A stretch of DNA of 64,000 bases from CAZGMJ01 sp964526785 (GTDB taxonomy: Bacteria; Planctomycetota; Phycisphaerae; Sedimentisphaerales; Anaerobacaceae): positions 10,384 through 74,383 of the forward strand of contig CAZGMJ010000023.1 of assembly GCA_964526785.1 (NCBI GenBank), in the 5' to 3' direction. The notes below the pieces were generated by a model, which made no database searches, had not been told where the DNA came from, and saw only the letters and a program-made list of their open reading frames with translations. Below, piece by piece: positions 1 to 6,912 of the stretch. Position 1 is the stretch's first letter; each line of letters starts with the position of its first letter. The translations under genes and the position numbers were made by a program.

Positions 1-1
1 G

Positions 2-367
2 CCTCCGATTCGGACCGAGCATGGATGGCTGGAGATTTACCACGGGTTCAAGATGACTTCGGCCGGGCCGATCTATAAGGCGGGGACGGTGATGCTCGAT
101 TTGGCGGAACCGTCGAGGGTGATCGGGCGGTGTCTGGGGCCGGTGCTGTCGCCGCGGGAAGAATACGAGCGGGTCGGCGACGTGGGCAACGTGGTGTTCG
201 CAAGCGGTGCGATCGTGGAGGACGATGGCGAGGTCAAGCTCTATTACGGTGCGGCGGATACGTCGATATGCGTCGCGGTGGCGCACATAGACGATCTGAT
301 CGAGTCGTGCTTCGAGTGTCCGGCTGAGCCGAAGATCCAGTATGCCGGGACGCTCTGTCTGAATTAG
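2..367 (+). CDS. GH130 family glycoside phosphorylase/hydrolase, C-terminal fragment
   Basis: The reading frame is open at the window edge; 121 residues and the stop are visible. Seen: a run PPIRTEHGWLEIYHG at the edge, then VMLDLAEPSRVIGR, ERVGDVGNVVFASGAIVED and LYYGAADTSICVA. These match the C-terminal blades of the five-bladed propeller of GH130 enzymes, which phosphorolyse or hydrolyse beta-mannosides (for example mannosyl-glucose or beta-1,4-mannooligosaccharide phosphorylases) in the cytoplasm. The catalytic Asp lies upstream, outside the window, so the exact substrate cannot be judged. The gene after it is unrelated, so no operon can be inferred on this side. Confidence 0.85.
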   Translation, partial: PPIRTEHGWLEIYHGFKMTSAGPIYKAGTVMLDLAEPSRVIGRCLGPVLSPREEYERVGDVGNVVFASGAIVEDDGEVKLYYGAADTSICVAVAHIDDLIESCFECPAEPKIQYAGTLCLN

Positions 368-840
368 CGGCGGGTTGCGCGGCGCGACAGTTTGGTGTCC
401 GGCCATATACGGGCGATACAGCGAGAAAATCCCTGCATGTTATGCCGCTTCGCGGGCAGTCGAGGGAGGCGAAAATCTCTTGATGCTGCGGCAGATTCAT
501 TCACTTTGAACTGACTTCTTTTTCCTCGCCAGCGGCAGATTTCAGCGGTATTCTATATGCACGGGAGTTGGATTTCCCGCAGTCGTCGAACTGGCGATTG
601 GGTTGCGATGCAGGAGAGACTTCGGTTCGAATGTGTGAGAACCGCTACGGATTAGACGAGGGCAACCGGCTTGTGCGTATAGATTCACTGCAGTGAGAGG
701 CTGCGAGAGGGGACTTTGCGATGGGACGATTGCTGAAGAGGAACGGCTTTGCGGAAGCAAGTGCAGAAAGACGGGCGGGTGTATGCAGGCGAATCGACGG
801 TGCGGTGAGAAAATGAGATGGAAAAGGGAACGGTGAGATA
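368..840. other. intergenic region, no gene recognised
   Basis: These 473 bases follow the GH130 stop. I see no reading frame with protein-like composition, no convincing hairpin plus T-run and no clear promoter. The purine-rich stretch just before 841 (GGAAAAGGGAACGGTGAGATA) may hold the ribosome binding site of the next gene. The promoter of that gene probably lies here but cannot be picked out. Confidence 0.4.
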
Positions 841-1212
841 ATGAGAAGGGTCATCATTATTGGTCTGATCGTTGTATATGCGGGCGGTACAGAATCGGCG
901 ACGGGGGCAATGACGCGCGGCCAGGCGGAGAAGCTGGTTGCTGCGGTTTGGAAGGAAGCGCCTGAGAGTATTGATATTACGTACTACGCGACGATGAAGG
1001 TTGCGGCGAAAGACCGGGACGCGATACGGCGAAGCTATGAGGAAGCACACGAGCAGATGTATGGGCCGAAGGAGGAACTGAACGCTTATATGCTCAAGCG
1101 GCGGGAGCAGTTTGTGCGGATGAACGTCGAGCGGTTTGTTGTTCAGCAGCAGAGCGGGCGGAGGTCAAAAGTCGGAAACGGGCTGTGGCGATTGGCGGTG
1201 GAACAGGCTTGA
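841..1212 (+). CDS. small exported hypothetical protein, possibly truncated
   Basis: 123 residues from ATG. The N-terminus (MRRVIIIGLIVVYAGGTESATGA) reads as a short signal peptide with a likely cut near residue 23. The mature part is charged and helical (TRGQAEKLVAAVWKEAPESIDITYYATMK, then YEEAHEQMYGPKEELNAY). I do not recognise a named family. The C-terminus ends abruptly (GNGLWRLAVEQA). From about 1147 the next frame stays open for some 50 codons to a TAA at 1312, so this may be a frameshifted or truncated copy of a longer protein. The neighbours give no functional hint. Confidence 0.5.
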   Translation: MRRVIIIGLIVVYAGGTESATGAMTRGQAEKLVAAVWKEAPESIDITYYATMKVAAKDRDAIRRSYEEAHEQMYGPKEELNAYMLKRREQFVRMNVERFVVQQQSGRRSKVGNGLWRLAVEQA

Positions 1213-1427
1213 AGATTCTTGAATCCGCAATGGAGAACTCGCATCAGCCAGAGAGTTCGATACATTTGGCGGCGCGGTTGCATCAACGGGTAGCGGCGTC
1301 ACGGGGTGATTAAGTCGCGGGGGTATGCGGTCGATATGCACCTTGAGAAGGATTGTCCGTTCGAGACGGGCCAAACGGATTGGATTTGACCTTCTTGGTT
1401 TGTTGCACTCTACAGGAGGAGTGGTCT

Positions 1428-2258
1428 GTGACCCGTGGTGTATCCCCGATAAAGGTATCGAATACGTGCGATAGTTCATCCTGCGGCGAGCGAGTGGAAG
1501 CGCGACTGCGTATTTGCGGCGAGGAGGTGTGCATATCGGCTCAGATTGATGGCCGTCGCGGGCGGTTATCGGACATTTTACCTGTTGCGCGGGCGGCGGC
1601 CGAGGCTGTGGGGGAGGTGGTCGATCGCGAGGTGCAGCGGTCGGGCGAGAACGTAACCTGCCGCAAGGGGTGCTCGGGTTGCTGCAGCTATCTTGTGCCG
1701 TTATCGGTACCGGGCGTGTTTCGTTTGCGAGAAGAGGTGTTTGCGATGGAGGCGGGGCAGCGCGAGTCGGCATTGCGATGGAGTGCGACGGCGGGACAAG
1801 CGATTCTGGAGCGATTGCCAGACGACGGCGTTAGCGAGTCTCTATCGGAGGCGAACAACGAGACGGTGGGACGTGCAATCAGCCAGTGGTATGCGGAATT
1901 CGGGTTGGTGTGTCCGTTTCTGAAGCAGGATGTGTGCACATGTTATGATTTGCGGCCGATTGCGTGCCGGGAGCATCTGGTGACGAGTCCTGCGGCGTGG
2001 TGTGCGGGGGGGGCGGAAGCGGATCCGGAAGTGGCTGTGATGCCCGTGAGTGTGCTGGAGGTGCTGGCGGACTGGGCGGCGGAGATGGAGGGGATGGAGA
2101 TGGAGTCAATCATGCTGCCCTTTGCACTGGCGTGGGCGGAGGACAATATCGAGCGCAGGGAGCGGACGTGGCCGGCGCGGGAGATGGTGGAGCGGTTCTT
2201 TGGGATGCTGGTGGCGGCAAGCGAGTTGAAGGTCGAGCCGCAAGCGGCCCGCGTTTAG
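1428..2258 (+). CDS. YkgJ family cysteine-cluster protein
   Basis: 276 residues from GTG at 1428, chosen because AGGAGGAG lies six bases upstream; the frame is open further upstream but has no such site. Two cysteine groups are visible: CRKGCSGCC near residue 83, and CPFLKQDVCTCYDLRPIACREH further on. This C-x3-C-x2-CC...CxxxxxxxCxCYxxRPxxCR pattern is that of the YkgJ family (PF03692), thought to bind zinc or iron. The biochemical role of the family is not settled. The C-terminal 80 residues are helical and have no recognised domain. It is monocistronic; the next gene is on the other strand. Confidence 0.8.
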   Translation: MTRGVSPIKVSNTCDSSSCGERVEARLRICGEEVCISAQIDGRRGRLSDILPVARAAAEAVGEVVDREVQRSGENVTCRKGCSGCCSYLVPLSVPGVFRLREEVFAMEAGQRESALRWSATAGQAILERLPDDGVSESLSEANNETVGRAISQWYAEFGLVCPFLKQDVCTCYDLRPIACREHLVTSPAAWCAGGAEADPEVAVMPVSVLEVLADWAAEMEGMEMESIMLPFALAWAEDNIERRERTWPAREMVERFFGMLVAASELKVEPQAARV

Positions 2259-2294
2259 TCGGCGCAGGGTCGAGGCAGACCGGCAGGGAGCCAT

Positions 2295-2495
2295 TTAGCC
2301 GTAGATGCGGCCGTTTTCATCGACGTAGATTGTGCCTTTGGCCTGTTGCAGGACCTGCGTGGCCCTGGCGAGATCTTCCATTTTCGGGACTTTGAGCAGG
2401 CGATTGCAGCGCGGGCAGCGCACACGTCTGTCTGCGGCATTCGCATCGAGCGAAACCTGGGCGGCACACTTCGGACATTTCACGATCATCTGCAT
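2295..2495 (-). CDS. small zinc-ribbon protein
   Basis: 66 residues. C7-x2-C10 (KCPKCAAQV) and C27-x2-C30 (RCPRCNRLL) form a zinc ribbon of the MJ0042 type, often found in planctomycete and deltaproteobacterial proteins. The C-terminal half (EDLARATQVLQQAKGTIYVDENGRIYG) is a helix followed by a short strand pair. The start is ATG with AGAGG about ten bases upstream; a second ATG two codons in is also possible. No partner gene is evident. It could bind nucleic acid or be a structural zinc protein; the sequence does not decide. Confidence 0.7.
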   Translation of the reverse strand: MQMIVKCPKCAAQVSLDANAADRRVRCPRCNRLLKVPKMEDLARATQVLQQAKGTIYVDENGRIYG

Positions 2496-2663
2496 TGCAA
2501 CGGCACCTCTGTAAGCATCAGATCACCTGCCTGAGATTGGTCCATATTACATCAGATACAGGCGCGATCGCAGCAAAAAAAATGTGCGGCTTGGTTCCGA
2601 TAATATCATGCGCCGTGTTTTTCGGATCGCGGATGCGAGCGAGCGGGCGACCGGTCAAGGCCG

Positions 2664-2957
2664 GTGACATTTGATCGGCCGGCGGTAATTGCGTATCATA
2701 GAGTCATGGTGAGGTGCGATCCATCGGTCAAGAGGGTGTCATGCAGAGTCGTGAAATCTGCCCGTTTTGATGCGCGCGTTGTGCGTGCGGACGATGCGGT
2801 GTCCGGGGCGGATGCGTGGCAGTTTCGATCTGTGCCGCACGCGGCGGGGGGGCGTTCGAGTGAGCCTGAGCTTATTCTGTACTCGATGTCAGCGAAGGGT
2901 CTGCGGGTGGTGTCGTACACGCAGCAAGCGGGCGTGAATATGGACTGCATGGCGTGA
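2664..2957 (+). CDS. hypothetical protein, uncertain
   Basis: 97 codons from GTG, or 83 from ATG at 2706. Third codon positions are rich in G and C, like the YkgJ gene upstream, and the C-terminus (GLRVVSYTQQAGVNMDCMA) looks protein-like. There is no good ribosome binding site at either start and no recognised family. The opposite strand is also open over the same stretch (2696-2950). This may be a real small gene or a chance frame in GC-rich DNA. Confidence 0.3.
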   Translation: MTFDRPAVIAYHRVMVRCDPSVKRVSCRVVKSARFDARVVRADDAVSGADAWQFRSVPHAAGGRSSEPELILYSMSAKGLRVVSYTQQAGVNMDCMA

Positions 2958-2976
2958 TTCTGCCGATTTCATTTCT

Positions 2977-3447
2977 TTAGACCAGGTCTTTGAGGTAATG
3001 GCGGAGATAGTATCTGCACTGGGTTACTATTATTGCGCTGACCATGGTGGTGAGGAAGGCGTCGAAGGTGACCTCGTGGATGGCGACTGCGAGAGCGGTT
3101 CCGGCGGCGGGTGGATGTTCGAAGTCGAGAGCGACCATCAGGAAGCAGGCCAGTCCGACAACGAACGGATACTCGATAGCGGGGTCGAGCGGGACAAGGA
3201 AGAAGAGGGCACCCGAGAGGACGCCGACGAGATGGCCGCCGATGACATTGGGGGTCTGGGCGGCGACGCTTTTGGGCATTGCGAAAACGACGAAACATGT
3301 GGATCCGATGGCGCTGATGAGCACCATCTTCTCTTTGCCGAGAACGAGGACGATCAGGGCGACTGCGAAGACGGCCAGCAGGCTCTGGAGCAGATAGTAC
3401 TTCCAGAGTTGCCTGAATTTACCCGATATGGTCTGCCAGTATCCCAT
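2977..3447 (-). CDS. HPP family integral membrane protein
   Basis: 156 residues with four hydrophobic segments: about 19-37, 42-58, 72-102 (two close passes) and 124-142. The signature EHPPAAGTAL (HPP motif) and NVIGGHLVGVLSG identify the HPP family (PF04982), whose studied members are nitrite or related small-solute transporters in plastids and cyanobacteria. A single HPP domain fills the protein; no CBS domains are attached. The start is the first ATG, with no strong ribosome binding site. It lies beyond the terminator of the flagellar operon, so it is probably not part of it. The substrate is unknown. Confidence 0.8.
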   Translation of the reverse strand: MGYWQTISGKFRQLWKYYLLQSLLAVFAVALIVLVLGKEKMVLISAIGSTCFVVFAMPKSVAAQTPNVIGGHLVGVLSGALFFLVPLDPAIEYPFVVGLACFLMVALDFEHPPAAGTALAVAIHEVTFDAFLTTMVSAIIVTQCRYYLRHYLKDLV

Positions 3448-3495
3448 GTTGCTTGATTGGCGTCTATTGTAGGGGCCGGCAGAGGCAATTAAAGC

Positions 3496-3555
3496 AAAAA
3501 AAAACGGCGAGGTGGGGATAGCTGGTGGGGGCCAGACTTCGTCAAATCCTCGCCG
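3496..3555 (-). terminator. rho-independent terminator of the fliA operon
   Basis: On the minus strand CGGCGAGG (3555-3548) pairs with CCTCGCCG (3512-3505) and is followed at once by nine T (3504-3496). An inner hairpin CTGG...CCAG (3522-3535) sits in the loop. It is 83 bases after the stop of the FlgM-like gene, so it ends transcription coming from the flagellar operon before the HPP gene. Confidence 0.85.
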
Positions 3556-3637
3556 AGTATCAATTCCTTTTGTTTTTCAGCAATCGTGACCGTCCGTGGT
3601 CTGCTGTTTTGCTCATGTAGGGGTGGTTTGTATGCTC

Positions 3638-3940
3638 CTAAATGCCCAAATCGATTATGTTCTTTGCTGCGGCGAGGAAGTTCTCCGGCTTTTCGAGTTC
3701 TCCTGAGAGCATCAACTCCTTCGCTCTCTCGATCGTAGCGGGATCCGATTCAGGGACCTGGGCGGCTTTGGCCATGAGTGCGGCGAAATCCACGTTAAGA
3801 GTGGCGTCGGCCTGAATCTCCGGCGGCAGTTTTGCCGAGTCGGTTTGCCTGGCGGCGGATTGCTCGACCATGTCGCGAATCTGGTTTGTGCCTATCTTGT
3901 CTATCATAGTGCTATGCCATGAAAGTTCTGTTGCTTTCAT
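3638..3940 (-). CDS. flgM: FlgM-like anti-sigma28 factor (putative)
   Basis: 100 residues. The N-terminal half is polar and probably disordered. The C-terminal half (VDFAALMAKAAQVPESDPATIERAKELMLSGELEKPENFLAAAKNIIDLGI, residues 50-100) has the FlgM arrangement: helix, then a segment of the form V/I-x2-I/A-K-x2-I/M-x-S-G-x-hydrophobic, then a final helix. FlgM binds FliA and is exported through the finished hook-basal body, which releases late gene expression. It is the last gene before a terminator in an operon containing fliA. Similarity is weak in the N-terminal part. An ATG 11 codons in (MIDKIGTNQ) is an alternative start. Confidence 0.6.
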   Translation of the reverse strand: MKATELSWHSTMIDKIGTNQIRDMVEQSAARQTDSAKLPPEIQADATLNVDFAALMAKAAQVPESDPATIERAKELMLSGELEKPENFLAAAKNIIDLGI

Positions 3941-3949
3941 AGTTCTTTT

Positions 3950-4014
3950 CGCACGAATTGAGGATTACTTTATAGTGATATGAGAAAATCCCGTTTTTTT
4001 CTAAAGTTCGTGCG
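3950..4014. repeat. 8-bp inverted repeat upstream of the FlgM-like gene
   Basis: CGCACGAA (3950-3957) and TTCGTGCG (4007-4014) are perfect inverted copies 49 bases apart. They flank an AT-rich stretch that would hold any promoter for the FlgM-like gene. There is no T-run after either arm, so it is not an obvious terminator. It could be an operator pair; function is unknown. Confidence 0.4.
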
Positions 4015-4048
4015 CGCTGTTGCCGAGAGATGGCGGTCTAACCAGCTT

Positions 4049-4714
4049 CTATTGCTGTGATTGCAGGGTTTCGGCGATTTCATAGGCCACGAATTTCACA
4101 AATCGGAGCGAACTGACGGAGACCAGTTGTTCTCGCAGTCCGGCGGTGCTGGAGCGCATTTGCGCGTTGTAATAGCTGGTTATCCGGTGTTCTGTGGCTT
4201 TATCGGTCGTATCCCATATCTGGTCGAGTGCCCAGAGCAATTGCCCATCGGCGAGATCGAGCAGGCGGAGTTCGAGGCCGATGCTCATATGGGGGTACGG
4301 TTGATATGTGGTAACGGTTCCGACGAGGATGGCGTTGCAGCCAAGTTCCTGGCGCATGCTGGCGAGTTGCTCGAGGGAGTAGGGCGGGCCGGCAGCGAGT
4401 TGCAGACGCCTGTACGCCGGGTCGTTTTGGCGGACGATGGAGATGCCGAAGAGTTGCCGTTTTTGAACGGACTGGAAGAGCGCCTCGGTCATTTCGGTCG
4501 AGATCTGCGGGTACATCGAGTCGTTGTCGAGTTCGACGACGGCAACCCGGCCGGCGGCCGTGAGGTCTTTGTGGGGATTGAGATAGTAGTATTCGGCCGC
4601 GGCTGGTCCGCCCCGGTTTGCAGAGCATCCGGCGAAGTTTAGGATTACGGCTGCCGTGAGGACGAGTACGGCGAGGCGAGCAGATGTGAGCCGGGGCGTA
4701 TAGACGTTAGCCAT
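4049..4714 (-). CDS. lipoprotein, CsgG/LpoB/FlgO-like
   Basis: 221 residues. Residues 1-29 are a signal peptide ending in NFAGC, a lipobox with Phe at -3, so Cys30 is the likely lipidated residue. The mature part (RVAVVELDNDSMYPQISTEMTEALFQSVQK..., then ELGCNAILVGTVTTYQPYPHMSIGLELRLLDLADGQLLWALD) has the alternating fold of the CsgG, LpoB and FlgO type: a strand, a helix, 'I(L)VG-x-V-x2-Y', then beta strands. It overlaps the preceding lipoprotein gene by eight bases, so the two are co-translated. The position at the end of the fliA operon suggests an outer-membrane flagellar accessory. The FlgO comparison is inference. Confidence 0.6.
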   Translation of the reverse strand: MANVYTPRLTSARLAVLVLTAAVILNFAGCSANRGGPAAAEYYYLNPHKDLTAAGRVAVVELDNDSMYPQISTEMTEALFQSVQKRQLFGISIVRQNDPAYRRLQLAAGPPYSLEQLASMRQELGCNAILVGTVTTYQPYPHMSIGLELRLLDLADGQLLWALDQIWDTTDKATEHRITSYYNAQMRSSTAGLREQLVSVSSLRFVKFVAYEIAETLQSQQ

Positions 4715-5312
4715 TGGTGTTGTCCTCGTCTTGTGTCGGGCCTGCGGGATCAGCGGAGGTGGCCTGGGCCGGGGTGTTCGGGGCGATTGCCTCGGCGCTA
4801 TCGGGCTGGTCTTCGATTTCGCCTCCGAGAACTCGGAGTATCTTCAACAGGGCTTCGAGTTGAGCCTGGTCGGCCTGTCGTATCTCGTCACGAAAGCCGA
4901 GCACATTGGTCTTCCAGTTGTTCAATTCGATTCGCATTTCGATTAGCAGGTCGTTCGCTTCGGTTAATTCCTTCTGGGTTTGAGTTAATTGGGTCTCGCA
5001 CGGGCCGACGCGTTCCTTAAGGCTTGTATTCTCGGCCATCAGACGCTGGTTTTCCTGGCGAAGCTTGTCGAGATCTTCGAGCAGCGCGCTGTATTTCTTG
5101 GACAGTTCGATAGCGGACTCGACGGCGCTGGGGCCTTGTGCGGCGGTCTCCTCAAATCGCGATTTGGAGACGTCCTTTCTGGTCAGGACGGTTGGTTGCG
5201 GTTTAGAATCGAACGGGTTTTCGATTTTTGTCTGGGCTTCCTGACAGCCGAGCAGCAGCGACGCGAGAAGGCAGGCCACTGCGGCATATCTGAGACTGAC
5301 GTTCTTCTTCAT
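4707..5312 (-). CDS. coiled-coil lipoprotein of the flagellar operon
   Basis: 201 residues. MKKNVSLRYAAVACLLASLLLGC is a lipoprotein signal with lipobox LLGC, so Cys23 is lipidated. Residues about 65-145 form a long heptad-rich coiled coil (LEDLDKLRQENQRLMAENTSLKERV...). The C-terminal 35 residues are acidic, Pro- and Ala-rich and probably disordered. A GGGAG ribosome site precedes the ATG. It probably forms a rod-like periplasmic spacer anchored in the outer membrane, together with the overlapping lipoprotein downstream. No family name is assigned. Confidence 0.65.
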   Translation of the reverse strand: MKKNVSLRYAAVACLLASLLLGCQEAQTKIENPFDSKPQPTVLTRKDVSKSRFEETAAQGPSAVESAIELSKKYSALLEDLDKLRQENQRLMAENTSLKERVGPCETQLTQTQKELTEANDLLIEMRIELNNWKTNVLGFRDEIRQADQAQLEALLKILRVLGGEIEDQPDSAEAIAPNTPAQATSADPAGPTQDEDNTNG

Positions 5313-5357
5313 TTGTACTGGCTCCCAATAAGTTGTGTTATCCGTTGCCGAGTATGC

Positions 5358-5585
5358 TCAGGCATATTCGCATTTTATGTATGATTTTCTTCCACACGAG
5401 CAGGTGACTTCGAGGACCGCACAGGATTGCTGCTTTTCGGCAATACGAACCTGCGGAGCGGTTACGGGCGGCGCCTGCGCGGACGGGGCGTTTGCGGGCG
5501 TCGATCCAACGGGCAGGGCGCACACGCCGTCATTACAGGTTTCATCGCGTCTGATCACTGTTGCTGCTTCGACATCCATAGTCAA
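5358..5585 (-). CDS. small Cys-containing protein downstream of fliA
   Basis: 75 residues, 34 bases after the previous small gene and on the same strand. The N-terminal 45 residues are Ala/Pro-rich and probably unstructured. The C-terminus CAVLEVTCSCGRKSYIKCEYA has cysteines spaced C-x6-C-x-C-x8-C, which suggests a small metal-binding hairpin. I do not recognise a family. Its support is position, coding direction and the ordered C-terminus. It may be a regulator or assembly factor of the fliA operon; this is not shown by the sequence. Confidence 0.5.
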   Translation of the reverse strand: MTMDVEAATVIRRDETCNDGVCALPVGSTPANAPSAQAPPVTAPQVRIAEKQQSCAVLEVTCSCGRKSYIKCEYA

Positions 5586-5619
5586 TTCCTGTCCGGCAAG
5601 TATTCACGAAGTCTTATCG

Positions 5620-5847
5620 TCAGGCGCAGTAGTCGATCGAATGATCGTCATCCGGCGTGGAGGACTGCAGGTCGGGATTCTGCTCCGGCATCTGGTCTTC
5701 CTGCGGCACGTCATCTTCGTCCCGGCCTTGTCTGCGACGATCATCGGGCTTTCGTTTGCCATCCTGATTGTGCTGGACGGGTTTGAGGCCTGTTACGTTC
5801 TGCAGGTTCTCAACGGGTTTGATGATGTTGTAATCGTCACTTGGCAT
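5620..5847 (-). CDS. small charged protein translationally coupled to fliA
   Basis: 75 residues, starting 11 bases inside the end of fliA, so translation is likely coupled. The N-terminus (MPSDDYNIIKPVENLQNVTGLKP) looks conserved in style; the rest is very hydrophilic with mixed Arg, Asp and Gln and probably disordered. No domain is recognised. It is small and lies directly next to the sigma factor gene, so a role in modulating FliA is conceivable, but this rests on position only. Confidence 0.55.
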   Translation of the reverse strand: MPSDDYNIIKPVENLQNVTGLKPVQHNQDGKRKPDDRRRQGRDEDDVPQEDQMPEQNPDLQSSTPDDDHSIDYCA

Positions 5848-6640
5848 CGCTCTGGCTCCCCATTCTGGCAGACAAGTGCATTAGCGCACTTGCATGCAAT
5901 TGGCTGACACGGGGTTCGGTAATATCAAATATTTCGGCTATCTCTTTCATCGTGAGCTGCTGTTGATAATAGAGCAGAATGATCTGCCGTTGGCGCTGGT
6001 TCAACTGGCTGATGGCCTCGGCGAGTCTTTCGATCATTTCGCTTTTTTCGAGGTGGTCGTGAGGATTCGTGGCATCGCCGGCAGGCAGCAGGTTTCCCAG
6101 GGGGAGGGTATCGTCGCCGGGCTGGTCGATGGAGACGAAGTGTTTTGCGCGGGCGCTTTCATAGACGGTGTAGAGTCGCTCGATCGATATACCGAGTTTC
6201 TCGGCGAGTGCTTCATCGGTGGGCGGCGCACCGGTTTGCTCGGCCATCTCCAGGCTTGCCTGTGCGGCCCGGCGAATCTGCTTGTCCACGCCGGCCGGTA
6301 CGAACGACCATCTGCGCAGTTCATCGAGCACGGCGCCTCGTATTCGGATGTATGCGTAGGTCTTGAATTCCGCCTGGTGCGACGGATCGTAATCACGTGC
6401 GGCCTTGACAAGGCCTACGGTGCCGGCGGAGATCAAATCATCGTACGAGAGAGGAGGCCGGCAATAGGTCACAACGCGCTGCACAATCCTCGGCACCATG
6501 GGCAGAAGCTCGGTGATCTGCGCATTATCGACGGGCGAATGCCTTTGATCCGCATAGGCCCGCCTGGCTGCGGTCTGCCTGTGCGTATCGCATTGCTCAA
6601 CGAGATTGCAGGGTGCTGTGTTATTGTTCCGCGTCGTCAC
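5837..6640 (-). CDS. fliA: RNA polymerase sigma factor FliA (sigma28)
   Basis: 267 residues; FliA is usually about 240. Region 2 (residues about 45-120: LPMVPRIVQRVVTYCRPPLSYDDLISAGTVGL, then FKTYAYIRIRGAVLDELRR) matches the FliA/WhiG group including the RIRGA(I/V)LDELR signature. Region 3 runs to about 165. Region 4 is at about 205-255 (LNQRQRQIILLYYQQQLTMKEIAEIFDITEPRVSQLHASAL) with the helix-turn-helix. The first 40 residues are extra and variable. It directs late flagellar genes such as flagellin. It overlaps the membrane protein gene upstream by 20 bases and the small gene downstream by 11. Confidence 0.95.
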   Translation of the reverse strand: MTTRNNNTAPCNLVEQCDTHRQTAARRAYADQRHSPVDNAQITELLPMVPRIVQRVVTYCRPPLSYDDLISAGTVGLVKAARDYDPSHQAEFKTYAYIRIRGAVLDELRRWSFVPAGVDKQIRRAAQASLEMAEQTGAPPTDEALAEKLGISIERLYTVYESARAKHFVSIDQPGDDTLPLGNLLPAGDATNPHDHLEKSEMIERLAEAISQLNQRQRQIILLYYQQQLTMKEIAEIFDITEPRVSQLHASALMHLSARMGSQSDAK

Positions 6641-6869
6641 GATTCCTTTCCCTCTGGTGGCTCAACTGCCTGTCTACCAGCGCACTGATCAGAATGGCAT
6701 TGACGGCTCTGACTGCGAGGGAGCCGGCAATGTAGCCGACTGCGGCGGCAATCAACGCTCGCTTGCAGCAAGTGAACGGCGCGAGATTGTCCGCCCAGCC
6801 GATGAAGCTGACGCCGAAGAAGAACGCCACGGCAAGACTGGTTCCAATTTGTCGAGGACTTAACGGCAT
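6621..6869 (-). CDS. two-helix membrane protein between flhA and fliA
   Basis: 82 residues with hydrophobic segments at about 9-27 (GTSLAVAFFFGVSFIGWA) and 40-62 (IAAAVGYIAGSLAVRAVNAILISALV), then a charged tail (DRQLSHQRERNRDD). It overlaps the start of fliA by 20 bases. In many bacteria flhF and flhG occupy this position between flhA and fliA; they are absent here. The protein has no recognised family. It is an inner-membrane protein and may relate to export-gate assembly or polar placement, by position only. Confidence 0.6.
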   Translation of the reverse strand: MPLSPRQIGTSLAVAFFFGVSFIGWADNLAPFTCCKRALIAAAVGYIAGSLAVRAVNAILISALVDRQLSHQRERNRDDAEQ

Positions 6870-6912
6870 CTTTCACAGGCCCTTTGTATCCGACGGCATC
6901 TCATTTCTCGTA

